A stretch of 64,000 nt of DNA, from assembly GCF_000508165.1 (NCBI RefSeq), contig NZ_AYOZ01000034.1, forward strand, positions 1 through 64,000, read 5' to 3'. The DNA is from Marinomonas profundimaris. GTDB lineage: Bacteria; Pseudomonadota; Gammaproteobacteria; Pseudomonadales; Marinomonadaceae. Shown here piece by piece: positions 17,818 to 27,016 of the stretch; positions within the stretch are counted from its first letter, which is position 1; each line of letters opens with the position of its first letter. Made by a program: the position numbers and the translations under genes. Below the pieces are notes generated by a model that worked only from the letters and a program-made list of their open reading frames with translations, did not search any database and was not told the DNA's origin.

Positions 17818-18599
17818 AATCTGTTCAAAATAGAGAGAATCCATTCAAACATAACTGGTTTATCAGTGCGATTTGGCTGCTGGTCGTTTGCTATGTTCTC
17901 TATACTTTTAACGCTATGGATCTCAGCTGGGGACGTATTAACGAAGGATTTGGACACGCCAGTAATTTACTAGGCCGTATGATTCCACCTAATTTTAGTC
18001 GCTGGTCATTGCTTTTAAGTGGCTTGATAGAAAGTCTTGAAATTGCCGTAATTTCAAGTATTTGCGGTATTTTCATATCGCTATTTTTAGGCTTATTTGC
18101 TGCTCGCAACATGATGCCAAGTTGGGTAAGTACACCGGTGAGAGCCTTAATTGCACTTTGCCGTACTTTTCATCCGGTGATCATTGCCATCTTATTTGTT
18201 AAGAGTGTTGGGTTTGGTGCCTTAGCTGGAATTTTGACATTGATTGTTGCCTCCATTGGCTTTATTGCCAAGCTCTTTGCTGAAGCGATTGAAGAAATTT
18301 CACTCAAACAGGTCGAAGCAATTCGTGCAACCGGCGCAGGCTTTGCCAGCATTATTCTGTTTTCTGTTATGCCTCAAGTGTTTGCTCGTTTTATTGGTTT
18401 TTCGACCTATCAACTTGACTCTAATCTACGCAACTCGACCATGGTCGGCATTGTTGGAGCGGGTGGATTAGGCGGCACGCTTTTCTCCGCTTTTCAGCGT
18501 TTTGATTACGACTTTGTGGCGGCCATCTTGATCGTCATTATTGCTCTTATCATGTTTGGGGAATTTCTTTCCAACATTGTCCGTCGTATTTTTCGCTAG
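17805..18599 (+). CDS. phnE: Phosphonate-type ABC transporter permease 1
   Basis: This 264-aa inner-membrane protein has about six helices and the binding-protein-dependent EAA loop [33 protein letters not shown], followed by [24 protein letters not shown], both typical of PhnE. It overlaps phnC. The second, related permease follows 21 bp later, so the channel is probably a heterodimer rather than the single-PhnE homodimer of E. coli. Confidence 0.88.
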   Translation: MAGIKSVQNRENPFKHNWFISAIWLLVVCYVLYTFNAMDLSWGRINEGFGHASNLLGRMIPPNFSRWSLLLSGLIESLEIAVISSICGIFISLFLGLFAARNMMPSWVSTPVRALIALCRTFHPVIIAILFVKSVGFGALAGILTLIVASIGFIAKLFAEAIEEISLKQVEAIRATGAGFASIILFSVMPQVFARFIGFSTYQLDSNLRNSTMVGIVGAGGLGGTLFSAFQRFDYDFVAAILIVIIALIMFGEFLSNIVRRIFR

Positions 18600-18620
18600 C
18601 CTGACCTAGGAGCCTACTTT

Positions 18621-19418
18621 ATGAACACAATAGATCATCATTGGCAGCGCTTTACCTTGAGACAAAAGCTGTCTCGTTATGCTGTTTACTTGGTTCTCGT
18701 CTTGGCCTTTTTCCAATCAATACAATCGGTCGAGGTGATTCCTGAATTCTTATTAGATGCGCCAGAACAAATGGGCGATATGTTTTCTCGCATGTGGCCC
18801 ATCGACTTCGCGTATTACCCCGTCGCCGTTCACGACGCCATGATTGAAACGCTGAATATCGCCACATTAGGCACCTTAATCACATTGATTTTTGCCATTC
18901 CGCTGGCACTAATGAACGCCAGCAACATCGTCAACTCGGCTTGGTGTCATTGGATATCAAGATTCTTTCTTGTTTCTTCGCGCTCAGTAAACTCCTTGGT
19001 TTGGGCGTTACTCTTTGTCTCTATTTTTGGCCCTGGCGTGATTGCTGGCGTTTTAGCCATTGCCTTTCGCTCAATTGGTTTTGTTGGAAAACTACTTGGT
19101 GAGGCGATCGAGGAAGTCAACATGGGCTCTATTGAAGCGTTAAAAGCCACTGGCGCGTCATGGATGTCGATTTTACTAAAAGGCTACTGGCCTCAAGTCT
19201 TACCGGCATTTTTCAGCATCGTCTTGTTCCGTTGGGACATTAATGTCCGTGAATCTGCCGTGCTGGGCTTAGTTGGTGCTGGCGGCATTGGCGTGGTCTT
19301 AGATGACTCGATGAATTTGTTCCAATGGGATCGCGTTGCTATGTCTCTGTTGGCTATTTTCATCATCGTCATTTTGGCTGAAATCGTGGTCGTGAACATT
19401 CGTAAACGCTTAATCTGA
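18621..19418 (+). CDS. phnE: Phosphonate-type ABC transporter permease 2
   Basis: This 265-aa permease is paralogous to its neighbour. The EAA loop reads EAIEEVNMGSIEALKATGASWMSILLKGYWPQV and is followed by NVRESAVLGLVGAGGIGVVLDDSM. AGGAGCC lies ahead of the ATG. It is the last gene of the sigma-54-driven operon; a strong bidirectional terminator follows. Confidence 0.88.
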   Translation: MNTIDHHWQRFTLRQKLSRYAVYLVLVLAFFQSIQSVEVIPEFLLDAPEQMGDMFSRMWPIDFAYYPVAVHDAMIETLNIATLGTLITLIFAIPLALMNASNIVNSAWCHWISRFFLVSSRSVNSLVWALLFVSIFGPGVIAGVLAIAFRSIGFVGKLLGEAIEEVNMGSIEALKATGASWMSILLKGYWPQVLPAFFSIVLFRWDINVRESAVLGLVGAGGIGVVLDDSMNLFQWDRVAMSLLAIFIIVILAEIVVVNIRKRLI

Positions 19419-19445
19419 TGACGGTTACCGTTAACGTCCAACGAT

Positions 19446-19483
19446 AAAAAAAGAAGGAGCCGTAAAGGCTCCTTCTTTGTTTG
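19446..19483. terminator. Bidirectional rho-independent terminator
   Basis: The stem AAAGAAGGAGCC / GGCTCCTTCTTT with a GTAAA loop has an A-run on the left and a T-rich stretch on the right. It serves both the rightward phn operon and the leftward RND efflux genes. Confidence 0.9.
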
Positions 19484-19511
19484 ATTATCAGGTAGCTAAA
19501 TGCGTTTCAAA

Positions 19512-22500
19512 TCATTCAACTGTTTTCGATTCCGACAATCCGTCAGGGCGTTTAGGGAACATTCTACGCACTATCACGAAGAATAACGGTACAAAGAAAA
19601 CCGCCAATATTGTCGCGGTTAGTGTGCCGCCTACAATACCTGAACCAATAGAGATTCGGCTGTTTGCACCTGCACCAGAAGACAATGCCAATGGTAAAGT
19701 ACCAACGATAAACGCCATAGACGTCATGATAATAGGACGAAGACGTAAACGCGCTGCTTGCGCCGCCGCATCCCATACATTGACACCTCGACGATACGCC
19801 GCCTCTGCAAACTCGACAATTAATATCGCATTCTTAGAAGACAAACCTATGGTTGTCAGCAAGGCCACCTGGAAGTACACATCGTTTTCTAATCCACGAA
19901 TATGCGCTGCCGCTGCGGCACCGATAACCCCCAAAGGAATGACCAAGATAACAGACAAAGGCACTGTCCAACTTTCGTACAAAGCCGCAAGACATAAGAA
20001 CACGACCAGCACAGAAATTGCGTATAGCGTTTGTGTTTGACCGCTCGACAAGCGTTCTTGGTAAGACAAGCCACTCCAAGACCCCATCACACCGCCAGAC
20101 ATAGAGTCCGTCACACGTTGCAATTCATCCATGGCCGCACCCGAACTCACGCCTGTTGCCCCTGAACCTTGGATTTCATAAGAAGCCAAACCATTAAAAC
20201 GGCTCAAGCTTTTTGGTCCATATGTCCATTCACTTTTCGCAAAAGCAGAGAATGGCGTCATGGTGTTGTCATCACCTCGAACATACCAATGCTGCAGATC
20301 TTCAGGAGACGAACGGTATTGCGCCTCACCTTGCATGTAGACTGTTTTAACTCGACCACGGTCGATGAAGTCATTGACGTAACTTCCTGCCCAAGCACTG
20401 CTCAATGTCGCACTAATGTCTGACATTGAAAGACCCAATGCGGATGCTTTCTCTTGGTCAATATCAATATGCAATTGTGGCGCTTCAGAATCAGAACCGA
20501 GACGAACTCCCGTCAAAAGCGGGCTGGCATTGGCATTTTGCAATAATGCATCACGCATGGTTAGCAAAGTCGCACGATCGGTATTTCCGGATGCTTGAAG
20601 CTGAAACGTAAAGCCACTACTTTGACCCAAACCTTGAATAGAAGGAGGGATCAATGAAAAGATTCTCGCGTCGCGCAATCCCGCAAAGGCACCGTATGAA
20701 CGGCCAACGATGGCGCTCGCACTGTTGGCAGGACCAACACGCTCACTCCAATCTTTTAGAGCGATGAACGCCATACCGGCATTCTGACCACTTCCCATAA
20801 AGTTGAAACCAGAAATAGTAAAGACAGCATCCACGTTGTCTTTCTCTGATTTCATGAAGTAGCTTTCTACTTCCCGCATTACCTTATCAGTTCGAGACAT
20901 GCCCGCACCTTCAGGCAACGACACCATAACCATGACTCGGCCTTGGTCTTCTGTCGGCAAAAATCCAGACGGTAAAGACATCATCAAACCGCCTAAGCCC
21001 GCGACAATAAGGCCATAGCCAAGCATCCAACGAATTGGTCGCTTAATTAGCTTGCTCACACCGCCAAAGTACTTATCGGTAACACGGTCAAAATTACGAT
21101 TGAACCAGCCGCCTAAGCCTTTTTTGTTGGTTTCATGATTCGCTTTTAACAAGGTCGCACACAATGCTGGCGTTAATGTTAAAGCAACAATGACGGACAA
21201 GGTCATAGACGCAACAATTGTGATGGAAAATTGACGATAAATAACACCAGTAGAACCACTGAAGAAAGCCATCGGTAAAAATACCGCCGACAAGACAACC
21301 GCGATGCCTATCAAGGCGCTAGTAATTTCTTTCATGGATTTGATGGTGGCCTCTTTTGGAGACAGCTTTTCTTCTTCCATCACTCGTTCAACGTTCTCTA
21401 CCACCACGATGGCATCATCCACCAGCAAGCCAATAGAAAGCACAACACCAAACATGGTTAACGTGTTAATCGAGAAACCAAACAGTTCAAGCACACCAAA
21501 CGTACCCAACAGCACGACAGGTACTGCAATCGCAGGAATTAACGTTGCACGCCAATTCTGCAAAAAGATAAACATGACGATGATAACTAAGATGATGGCT
21601 TCAACCAGAGTCTTAACCACTTCTTCAATGGAGATTTTAATGAAGCTTGTATTATCAACAGGGAAAGAAAGCTTGTAGCCATCCGGTAAACTACTGGACA
21701 ACCCGTTCAAAACCCCTTTAACCGCTTCGGATGTTGATAGTGCATTCGCTCCCGGTGCAAGCATAACCGCCATGCCAGACGCTGGGTGGCCATTCAAACG
21801 CGCAATATAAGAATACGACTCACTGCCTAACTCAACGGTCGCAACATCACTCAAACGAACCGTTGCACCACTGTCGTCATACGCCAGAATAATGTCTTTG
21901 AACTGCTCTGCGGTTTGTAATTTAGACTGCGCCGTTACTGTAACGTTTAGCTCTTGCCCTTGTTCAATAGGATAAGCACCCAAACTGCCCGCTGCGACCT
22001 GAGTGTTTTGTGCGGTTACCGCTGCAGACACATCGGAAGGCATTAACTTATATGACTCTAGTTTTAAAGGGTCCAACCAGATACGCATGGCATATTCAGC
22101 ACCAAATACCTGAATACTACCCACACCATCAACACGAGAAACGGGGTCCTGAACACTCGATACGAGAAAGTCCGATATGTCATTCGCCGAGTCAGTATCT
22201 GTTTCGTCGTAAATGGCAGCCACCATCAAGAAATCAGAGTTTGATTTTTTAACCGTGACGCCATTTTGCTGTACAGAGGTTGGCAAGTTTGATGTCACTT
22301 GCTGAATTTTATTCTGAATTTGAACCTGTGCAATATCCGCATCCGTACCTTGTTCAAAAGTAACATTGATGCTCGTACGACCACTGGAGCTGCTTGATGA
22401 TGAAAAATACAACAAGCCGTCTAAACCAGTCAGTTGCTGCTCTAGTATTTGAGTAACACTGTTCTCAACGGTTTCTGCCGAAGCACCTGAATACGTAGCT

Positions 22501-22640
22501 GAAATATTGACAGTTGGCGGTGCAACATTAGGATATTGGGCAATGGGTAAGGTCGTGATTGAAGCCAAACCTGCCAACATAATTGCAATGGATATTACCC
22601 ACGCAAAAACCGGTCGATTTATAAAAAATTGAGCTAACAT
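19512..22640 (-). CDS. RND multidrug efflux permease (AcrB/MexB family, HAE1)
   Basis: This 1042-aa protein has the usual size of the hydrophobe/amphiphile RND family. The start LAQFFINRPVFAWVISIAIML and the proton-relay helix with LSIGLLVDDAIVVVENVERVMEEE (two adjacent Asp residues) are diagnostic. Twelve membrane helices and two large periplasmic loops are expected. Together with the adaptor encoded 3 bp upstream and an outer-membrane channel encoded elsewhere, it would expel drugs, dyes or bile-like compounds from the periplasm and inner membrane. The substrate range cannot be read from sequence. A divergent TetR gene probably controls it. Confidence 0.93.
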   Translation of the reverse strand: MLAQFFINRPVFAWVISIAIMLAGLASITTLPIAQYPNVAPPTVNISATYSGASAETVENSVTQILEQQLTGLDGLLYFSSSSSSSGRTSINVTFEQGTDADIAQVQIQNKIQQVTSNLPTSVQQNGVTVKKSNSDFLMVAAIYDETDTDSANDISDFLVSSVQDPVSRVDGVGSIQVFGAEYAMRIWLDPLKLESYKLMPSDVSAAVTAQNTQVAAGSLGAYPIEQGQELNVTVTAQSKLQTAEQFKDIILAYDDSGATVRLSDVATVELGSESYSYIARLNGHPASGMAVMLAPGANALSTSEAVKGVLNGLSSSLPDGYKLSFPVDNTSFIKISIEEVVKTLVEAIILVIIVMFIFLQNWRATLIPAIAVPVVLLGTFGVLELFGFSINTLTMFGVVLSIGLLVDDAIVVVENVERVMEEEKLSPKEATIKSMKEITSALIGIAVVLSAVFLPMAFFSGSTGVIYRQFSITIVASMTLSVIVALTLTPALCATLLKANHETNKKGLGGWFNRNFDRVTDKYFGGVSKLIKRPIRWMLGYGLIVAGLGGLMMSLPSGFLPTEDQGRVMVMVSLPEGAGMSRTDKVMREVESYFMKSEKDNVDAVFTISGFNFMGSGQNAGMAFIALKDWSERVGPANSASAIVGRSYGAFAGLRDARIFSLIPPSIQGLGQSSGFTFQLQASGNTDRATLLTMRDALLQNANASPLLTGVRLGSDSEAPQLHIDIDQEKASALGLSMSDISATLSSAWAGSYVNDFIDRGRVKTVYMQGEAQYRSSPEDLQHWYVRGDDNTMTPFSAFAKSEWTYGPKSLSRFNGLASYEIQGSGATGVSSGAAMDELQRVTDSMSGGVMGSWSGLSYQERLSSGQTQTLYAISVLVVFLCLAALYESWTVPLSVILVIPLGVIGAAAAAHIRGLENDVYFQVALLTTIGLSSKNAILIVEFAEAAYRRGVNVWDAAAQAARLRLRPIIMTSMAFIVGTLPLALSSGAGANSRISIGSGIVGGTLTATILAVFFVPLFFVIVRRMFPKRPDGLSESKTVE

Positions 22641-22643
22641 AAA

Positions 22644-23831
22644 TTAGTTTCCTTGCGTCGAAGTGGCATTGACTGCGACCATAGCGCCCGTTTTGCTGTC
22701 TCGCTCCATATCAACCGTAGACACTTCACTTCCCGCTCTCACTTTCAATGAACCTTCAACAATCACTCGATCACCAGCATTAACACCAGATAGAACCAAC
22801 CATTGATTTTTAATCGTACGTTCAACCGTCAAAATACGGCTTTCAACCACGTTATTTTTATTCACAACCAATGCAATTGGGTTACCCTTCACATCTCGGG
22901 AGACTCCCTGCTGTGGCACTAAAAGCGCGGCGTTATGCGTCAATTCATGAATCATACCGCGCACAAACATACCGGGTAGTAAAAGATTATCTGGGTTTGG
23001 AAATTCTGCTCGAAGCGTCACACTGCCTGTAGACTCATCAACACTCACTTCCCGTGCTTTCAGCGATCCTTCATATTGATATTTGGAACCATCTTCAAGC
23101 ACCAAAGACACGATATTAGAGCCTTTTTCAACGCCTTCTTGAGATAGGAAGTTACGTTGTTTAAGTTGGTCTAAACTCGTCTGAGCTAAATCCACGAAGA
23201 TAGGATCCAATGAACGAATGGTTGTCATCACCGTAGCTTGACTACCGGTTACCAATGCACCCACGGTGACTTGGGAAATACCGATACGTCCACTAATTGG
23301 CGCTTTGATTTTGGTGTAGCTTAAATTGATTTTTGCTGTTTCAAGCGATGCCTCAGACCCTTTCTTATCCGCTTTCGCTTCCAAGAAGGCAACGTGAGCA
23401 TCATCTAAGTCCTGTTGAGAAACATTATTTTGTTTGCGTAGTTGAGTATAACGTTCATCTTTCAGCTGCGCAGATTTGTAGCTGGCGTTAGACGATTCTA
23501 AATCCGCCAAGGCCTGGTTATAAGAAGACACATACGTGGAATCATCTAACTCGTAAAGTACGTCTCCTGCATTAACATCCTGACCTTCTTCGAAAAAGCG
23601 TTTTTTCACAATGCCGCCCACTCGTGGGCGAATCTCAGCGACCAAACTAGACGTTGTTCGACCAGGCAGTTCCGTCATTAGATCTGTTTTTTGAGGGTTA
23701 ATTGTAACAACACCCACTTGAACTTTAGGAGCAGATGGCGCGGCAGCAGCAGACTTTGATGTCTCCTCCTGACAACCAGCGAGTACAAGTACAAGCAACA
23801 AACTTGAAGCATATTTAAATTTAGACAACAT
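22644..23831 (-). CDS. RND efflux periplasmic adaptor (AcrA/MexA-type lipoprotein)
   Basis: This 395-aa membrane fusion protein begins with a lipoprotein signal ending in LVLAGC (lipidated Cys20). Paired lipoyl half-motifs (IRPRVGGIVKKRFFEEGQDVNAGDVLYELDD and the later INLSYTKIKAPISGRIG) flank a helical hairpin, with beta-barrel and membrane-proximal domains after them. I placed the start at 23831, where AGGAAG sits eight bases upstream; an in-frame ATG at 23855 lacks such a site and lies in the palindrome-bearing promoter region. The RND permease follows 3 bp after the stop. Confidence 0.92.
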   Translation of the reverse strand: MLSKFKYASSLLLVLVLAGCQEETSKSAAAAPSAPKVQVGVVTINPQKTDLMTELPGRTTSSLVAEIRPRVGGIVKKRFFEEGQDVNAGDVLYELDDSTYVSSYNQALADLESSNASYKSAQLKDERYTQLRKQNNVSQQDLDDAHVAFLEAKADKKGSEASLETAKINLSYTKIKAPISGRIGISQVTVGALVTGSQATVMTTIRSLDPIFVDLAQTSLDQLKQRNFLSQEGVEKGSNIVSLVLEDGSKYQYEGSLKAREVSVDESTGSVTLRAEFPNPDNLLLPGMFVRGMIHELTHNAALLVPQQGVSRDVKGNPIALVVNKNNVVESRILTVERTIKNQWLVLSGVNAGDRVIVEGSLKVRAGSEVSTVDMERDSKTGAMVAVNATSTQGN

Positions 23832-23858
23832 TGAGGAGACTTCCTTTCGAAACATTGA

Positions 23859-23870
23859 GAATGATCATTC
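23859..23870. promoter_or_regulatory. Palindromic operator candidate between efflux genes and tetR
   Basis: GAATGATCATTC is a perfect 12-bp palindrome in the 93-bp divergent intergenic region. Its position overlaps the probable efflux promoter, as expected for autoregulated TetR/AcrR systems. Confidence 0.55.
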
Positions 23871-23924
23871 ATTACCACTATAATCTAAGCCATGTACCTT
23901 ATATATGACAAAACGTGCAAATAA

Positions 23925-24497
23925 ATGAGAACTATTAAACAACTTTACAATAGCGACCAACGAAAGCAATGCATTATTGATGCCACTGAGCAGCACGTGC
24001 TAACGAAAGGCTTTCACAAAGCCAGCATGAGCGAAATTGCAAAGTCAGCTGGACTCAGTGTAGGTCAAATCTACCGATACTTTTCTCATAAAGATGAAAT
24101 TATTTGTGCGTTGGTTGAACAGTTTACCCAGCAACGATTACAGTTTATGCCGTCCTTTTTGGATAAAAATAATTGGCTGGACCGTCACTTTTCAGAAGAT
24201 GACCAAGAAAACCATAACATTAGGGTAATGCACTCTGAAATTCAGGCCGAGGCCGCACGTAACCCGGTAATCGCTAAAATTTGCATTGAATCGCACCAGC
24301 GTCTGCAATGCCATGCTGTGAGCATCATGCAATCACGTTACCCAAAAATGGACAGGCAAGAAGCGGTTGCCCGCATTGAAATGCTCGTCACACTGACCGA
24401 AGGCCTATTGGCTCGCTGGGAGTATCAGCCAAGGCCATTTAGCAAAGAAATGCAGCAAATATATAATTTGACGCTCGACGCCATATTGCCGGACTAA
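23925..24497 (+). CDS. TetR/AcrR-family transcriptional regulator
   Basis: This 190-aa protein has the TetR helix-turn-helix at about residues 18-62 (HVLTKGFHKASMSEIAKSAGLSVGQIYRYFSHKDEII). The C-terminal ligand-binding half is divergent and helical. Being transcribed away from the RND pair across a palindrome, it most likely represses the pump until an effluxed ligand binds. The effector is unknown. Confidence 0.88.
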   Translation: MRTIKQLYNSDQRKQCIIDATEQHVLTKGFHKASMSEIAKSAGLSVGQIYRYFSHKDEIICALVEQFTQQRLQFMPSFLDKNNWLDRHFSEDDQENHNIRVMHSEIQAEAARNPVIAKICIESHQRLQCHAVSIMQSRYPKMDRQEAVARIEMLVTLTEGLLARWEYQPRPFSKEMQQIYNLTLDAILPD

Positions 24498-24517
24498 CAG
24501 GAAAACACTGGAAAGCA

Positions 24518-25402
24518 CTATTTTCTGGCGTGGAAAATCCCTTTGATTTGTGACCAGCGACTCACCAACATGGCGATAAAAACCAACAGGCAACCAAACA
24601 CCTGCCCAATTCCCATAGATTCACTGAACCACAAAACGGCAAAAATCGCGGTCCAAACAGGTTCTAAATTCATAATGACCGCAGCGTGACTCACTGGCGT
24701 TAAGCTCATACCGTAAGTCTGCAAAAGAAAGCGCAAACTTGTTGCGACAAGCGTACTGCCTAAAAACCACCCCGCAACACCCATGCTCACACTATGAGGC
24801 AATGTTTCAGTCGCCAACGAAAGGCCAAGCAATAACACGCCAGCCACACTCAGCTGAATGGCGGTTAATACCAGAACATGCATACGCATCGAAGAACGTG
24901 ATAACAGATTTAATTGAAACGCAGATGTAACGGCTGCCCCCAGAAAAAACAGATGCGCGAACTCAAAGTTCAAACCGTTATTCAGTGCCAGAAAGCCGAG
25001 ACCAACAATAGCAAAAGGCAGCGCCACCCAAATACTCGTTGGTGGTCGTTCTTTAAACAAAACCCGTGCAACAACGGGCACCAACACAACACCAAGGCTG
25101 GTAATAAATGCCCCAACGCCCAAGTTAGAACCTTGATCTAACCCTGTCACCCAAAAAACCATCGTGACGCCCATCACCACGCCAACCAAACTGGCTTGCT
25201 TTACGTCTTTCCAATCCAAACCACGAAAATATTTTTGTCCGGCCAGAAACAAAACAAAGCCCGCAATAATAAAACGTACGCCCATAAAAAAGAACGGAGG
25301 CAAACCAACCAATGCCTCTTTCGAAAAAATCCAACCAAACCCAGCCAAGATTGTCACAAATACCAAAATAAGCTCAGCTTTAAAATGCATTCCTTGTTTC
25401 AC
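24518..25402 (-). CDS. EamA/DMT-superfamily transporter
   Basis: This 294-aa protein has ten predicted membrane helices in two EamA repeats: residues about 8-140 (FVTILAGFGWIFSKEALVGLPPFFFMGVRF) and about 150-285 (ending LEPVWTAIFAVLWFSESMGIGQVFGCLLVF). Family members export amino acids or metabolites such as threonine, or import nucleotide sugars; the substrate cannot be predicted. The GTG start at 25402 is supported by AGGGA seven bases upstream, whereas the internal ATG at 25390 has its AGGA abutting the codon. It converges with tetR. Confidence 0.85.
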   Translation of the reverse strand: MKQGMHFKAELILVFVTILAGFGWIFSKEALVGLPPFFFMGVRFIIAGFVLFLAGQKYFRGLDWKDVKQASLVGVVMGVTMVFWVTGLDQGSNLGVGAFITSLGVVLVPVVARVLFKERPPTSIWVALPFAIVGLGFLALNNGLNFEFAHLFFLGAAVTSAFQLNLLSRSSMRMHVLVLTAIQLSVAGVLLLGLSLATETLPHSVSMGVAGWFLGSTLVATSLRFLLQTYGMSLTPVSHAAVIMNLEPVWTAIFAVLWFSESMGIGQVFGCLLVFIAMLVSRWSQIKGIFHARK

Positions 25403-25432
25403 ACAATGTCCCTATTAAGATGTGATAGAAAT

Positions 25433-25482
25433 AAAAAAGGCCCACTAACCTAGAGAATATCCTCTAGGGTCGCAGGCCTTTT
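25433..25482 (-). terminator. Terminator downstream of the NhaC gene
   Basis: On the minus strand a compound hairpin (AAAAGGCC... outer arms and CCTAGAGG-type inner arms) is followed by a T-run opposite the AAAAAA at 25433. It separates the antiporter transcript from the downstream EamA gene. Confidence 0.8.
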
Positions 25483-25510
25483 CCAATGAAGGTCTTGAAC
25501 GTTTTTCAGA

Positions 25511-26824
25511 CTATTTTGCGGCTTTAGGCCACGCGACAAAAATAGAAATCAAAGCCGCCACCGCCAACAACCAACTATATTGCACATAGCCAACAAGCTC
25601 TAATGGAGACACTTGCGCCAAAGACGACGCCAATAGTATTTGAGCACCATAAGGCAATACGCCCTGTACAACACAAGAAAAAATATCCAACAAACTCGCA
25701 CTGCGTTTAGGGTCAACATTGTATCGCTCAGCAATGTTTTTAGCGACAGAACCATTGATGAGAATCGAAACCGTGTTGTTCGCAGTACATAGATTGGTTA
25801 ACGCTACCGCCGCACTAATGCTCAACTCACCCGCTCGAGTGGACCCTGCTTTAGCACCCAATGCACGACTGATTTGCTCAATCGCGCCAACCAGCCAAGC
25901 CAAACCACCCTGAGATTTCATTAATGCCGCAAGGCCGCCAATCAACAAGGAAAGGATCAATATTTCCTGCATGCCAGTGTAACCTGCATAAATATCAGCG
26001 GACCAAGACGCCACAGAGTAATCCGCCTGCATCGTCAAACCAATCACACCCGCCAATACGATGCCGCTAAACAGCACCAACATGACATTAACGCCAGCCA
26101 CAGCCAAACCTAATACGGCAACATAAGGCAGCACTCGGATCAGCTCATAGTCTTGAATATCGGCAATGTGCGCATCGCTGCTCTGGAAATACAACCAAAC
26201 CAACGTCACCAATGCCGCAGGTAACGCAATTTTAAAGTTCATGCGGAATTTATCGCGCATGTCACAACCTTGAGTACGAGTCGCCGCAATCGTCGTGTCC
26301 GAAATAATGGACAAGTTATCGCCAAACATGGCGCCACCAATCACAGTGCCTACGGTCAGCAACAATGGTAAATCGGCCGCTTCTGACACACCAATTGCAA
26401 TGGGTGCAATCGCAGCGATCGTTCCCATAGAAGTACCCATTGACGTCGCCACAAAAGCCGTAATCACAAACAAACCTGGCAACAACATAGAAGGAGGAAC
26501 AATGCTTAAACCGAAGTTTACTGTTGCATCCACACCGCCCACGCTTTTGGCCACGCTGGCAAAAGCACCTGCCAGCAAATAAATCAAGATCATGGTAATA
26601 ATTGTGTTATCACCAACACCTTGAATAAAGGTTTCAATACGCTGATTAAAATACCCTTTGCCTAATAAAATTGCCAAGGCAATGGCAGGCAAAATCGCGA
26701 CAGGAGCGGATATTTGATAGAAGGCAAAATCCACGCCTTCAGACTGATACCAAAGGCCACTGCCCACAAAAAGAACGAGAAAAAGTAACAATGGCAACAA
26801 TGCCAGAGGGGATTTAGAAGTCAT
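25511..26824 (-). CDS. nhaC: NhaC-family Na+/H+ antiporter
   Basis: This 437-aa, about 12-helix protein carries the NhaC-family landmarks SMGTSMGTIAAIAPIAIGV, GAMFGDNLSIISDTTIAATRTQGCDMRDKF and LTNLCTANNTVSILINGSVAKNIAERYNVDP. These proteins exchange cytoplasmic Na+ (or amino-acid/organic-acid pairs in some branches) for external H+. A marine host with sodium-based energetics fits. It is monocistronic, with its own terminator. Related malate/lactate antiporters have the same fold, so the exact exchange is not certain. Confidence 0.85.
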   Translation of the reverse strand: MTSKSPLALLPLLLFLVLFVGSGLWYQSEGVDFAFYQISAPVAILPAIALAILLGKGYFNQRIETFIQGVGDNTIITMILIYLLAGAFASVAKSVGGVDATVNFGLSIVPPSMLLPGLFVITAFVATSMGTSMGTIAAIAPIAIGVSEAADLPLLLTVGTVIGGAMFGDNLSIISDTTIAATRTQGCDMRDKFRMNFKIALPAALVTLVWLYFQSSDAHIADIQDYELIRVLPYVAVLGLAVAGVNVMLVLFSGIVLAGVIGLTMQADYSVASWSADIYAGYTGMQEILILSLLIGGLAALMKSQGGLAWLVGAIEQISRALGAKAGSTRAGELSISAAVALTNLCTANNTVSILINGSVAKNIAERYNVDPKRSASLLDIFSCVVQGVLPYGAQILLASSLAQVSPLELVGYVQYSWLLAVAALISIFVAWPKAAK

Positions 26825-27016
26825 GTCGTCTGAGGTTTCCAGATTGTTTTTTGGAGAAAAACGCGGCGCTTATGACGCAGCCTTTCAGTAAGAACGCGGG
26901 ATAATAATGAAATTATTATGTGGATACTAATAATTTATCGACATGAAGATCATCCAATTTGATATAACAAATAAAAACTAAAAACAAAATCAAAAGAACA
27001 AAAAGAAATAAGAAAA

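Noticed and set aside
15882-19418. Calling the phn-type genes a phosphonate degradation operon
   Set aside because: No C-P lyase (phnGHIJKLM), phosphonatase or phosphite dehydrogenase gene is present; only transport can be supported.
19477-20040. A 187-codon plus-strand frame opposite the RND permease end
   Set aside because: It is antisense to conserved RND sequence, begins just after a terminator, and has no ribosome-binding site or recognisable domain.
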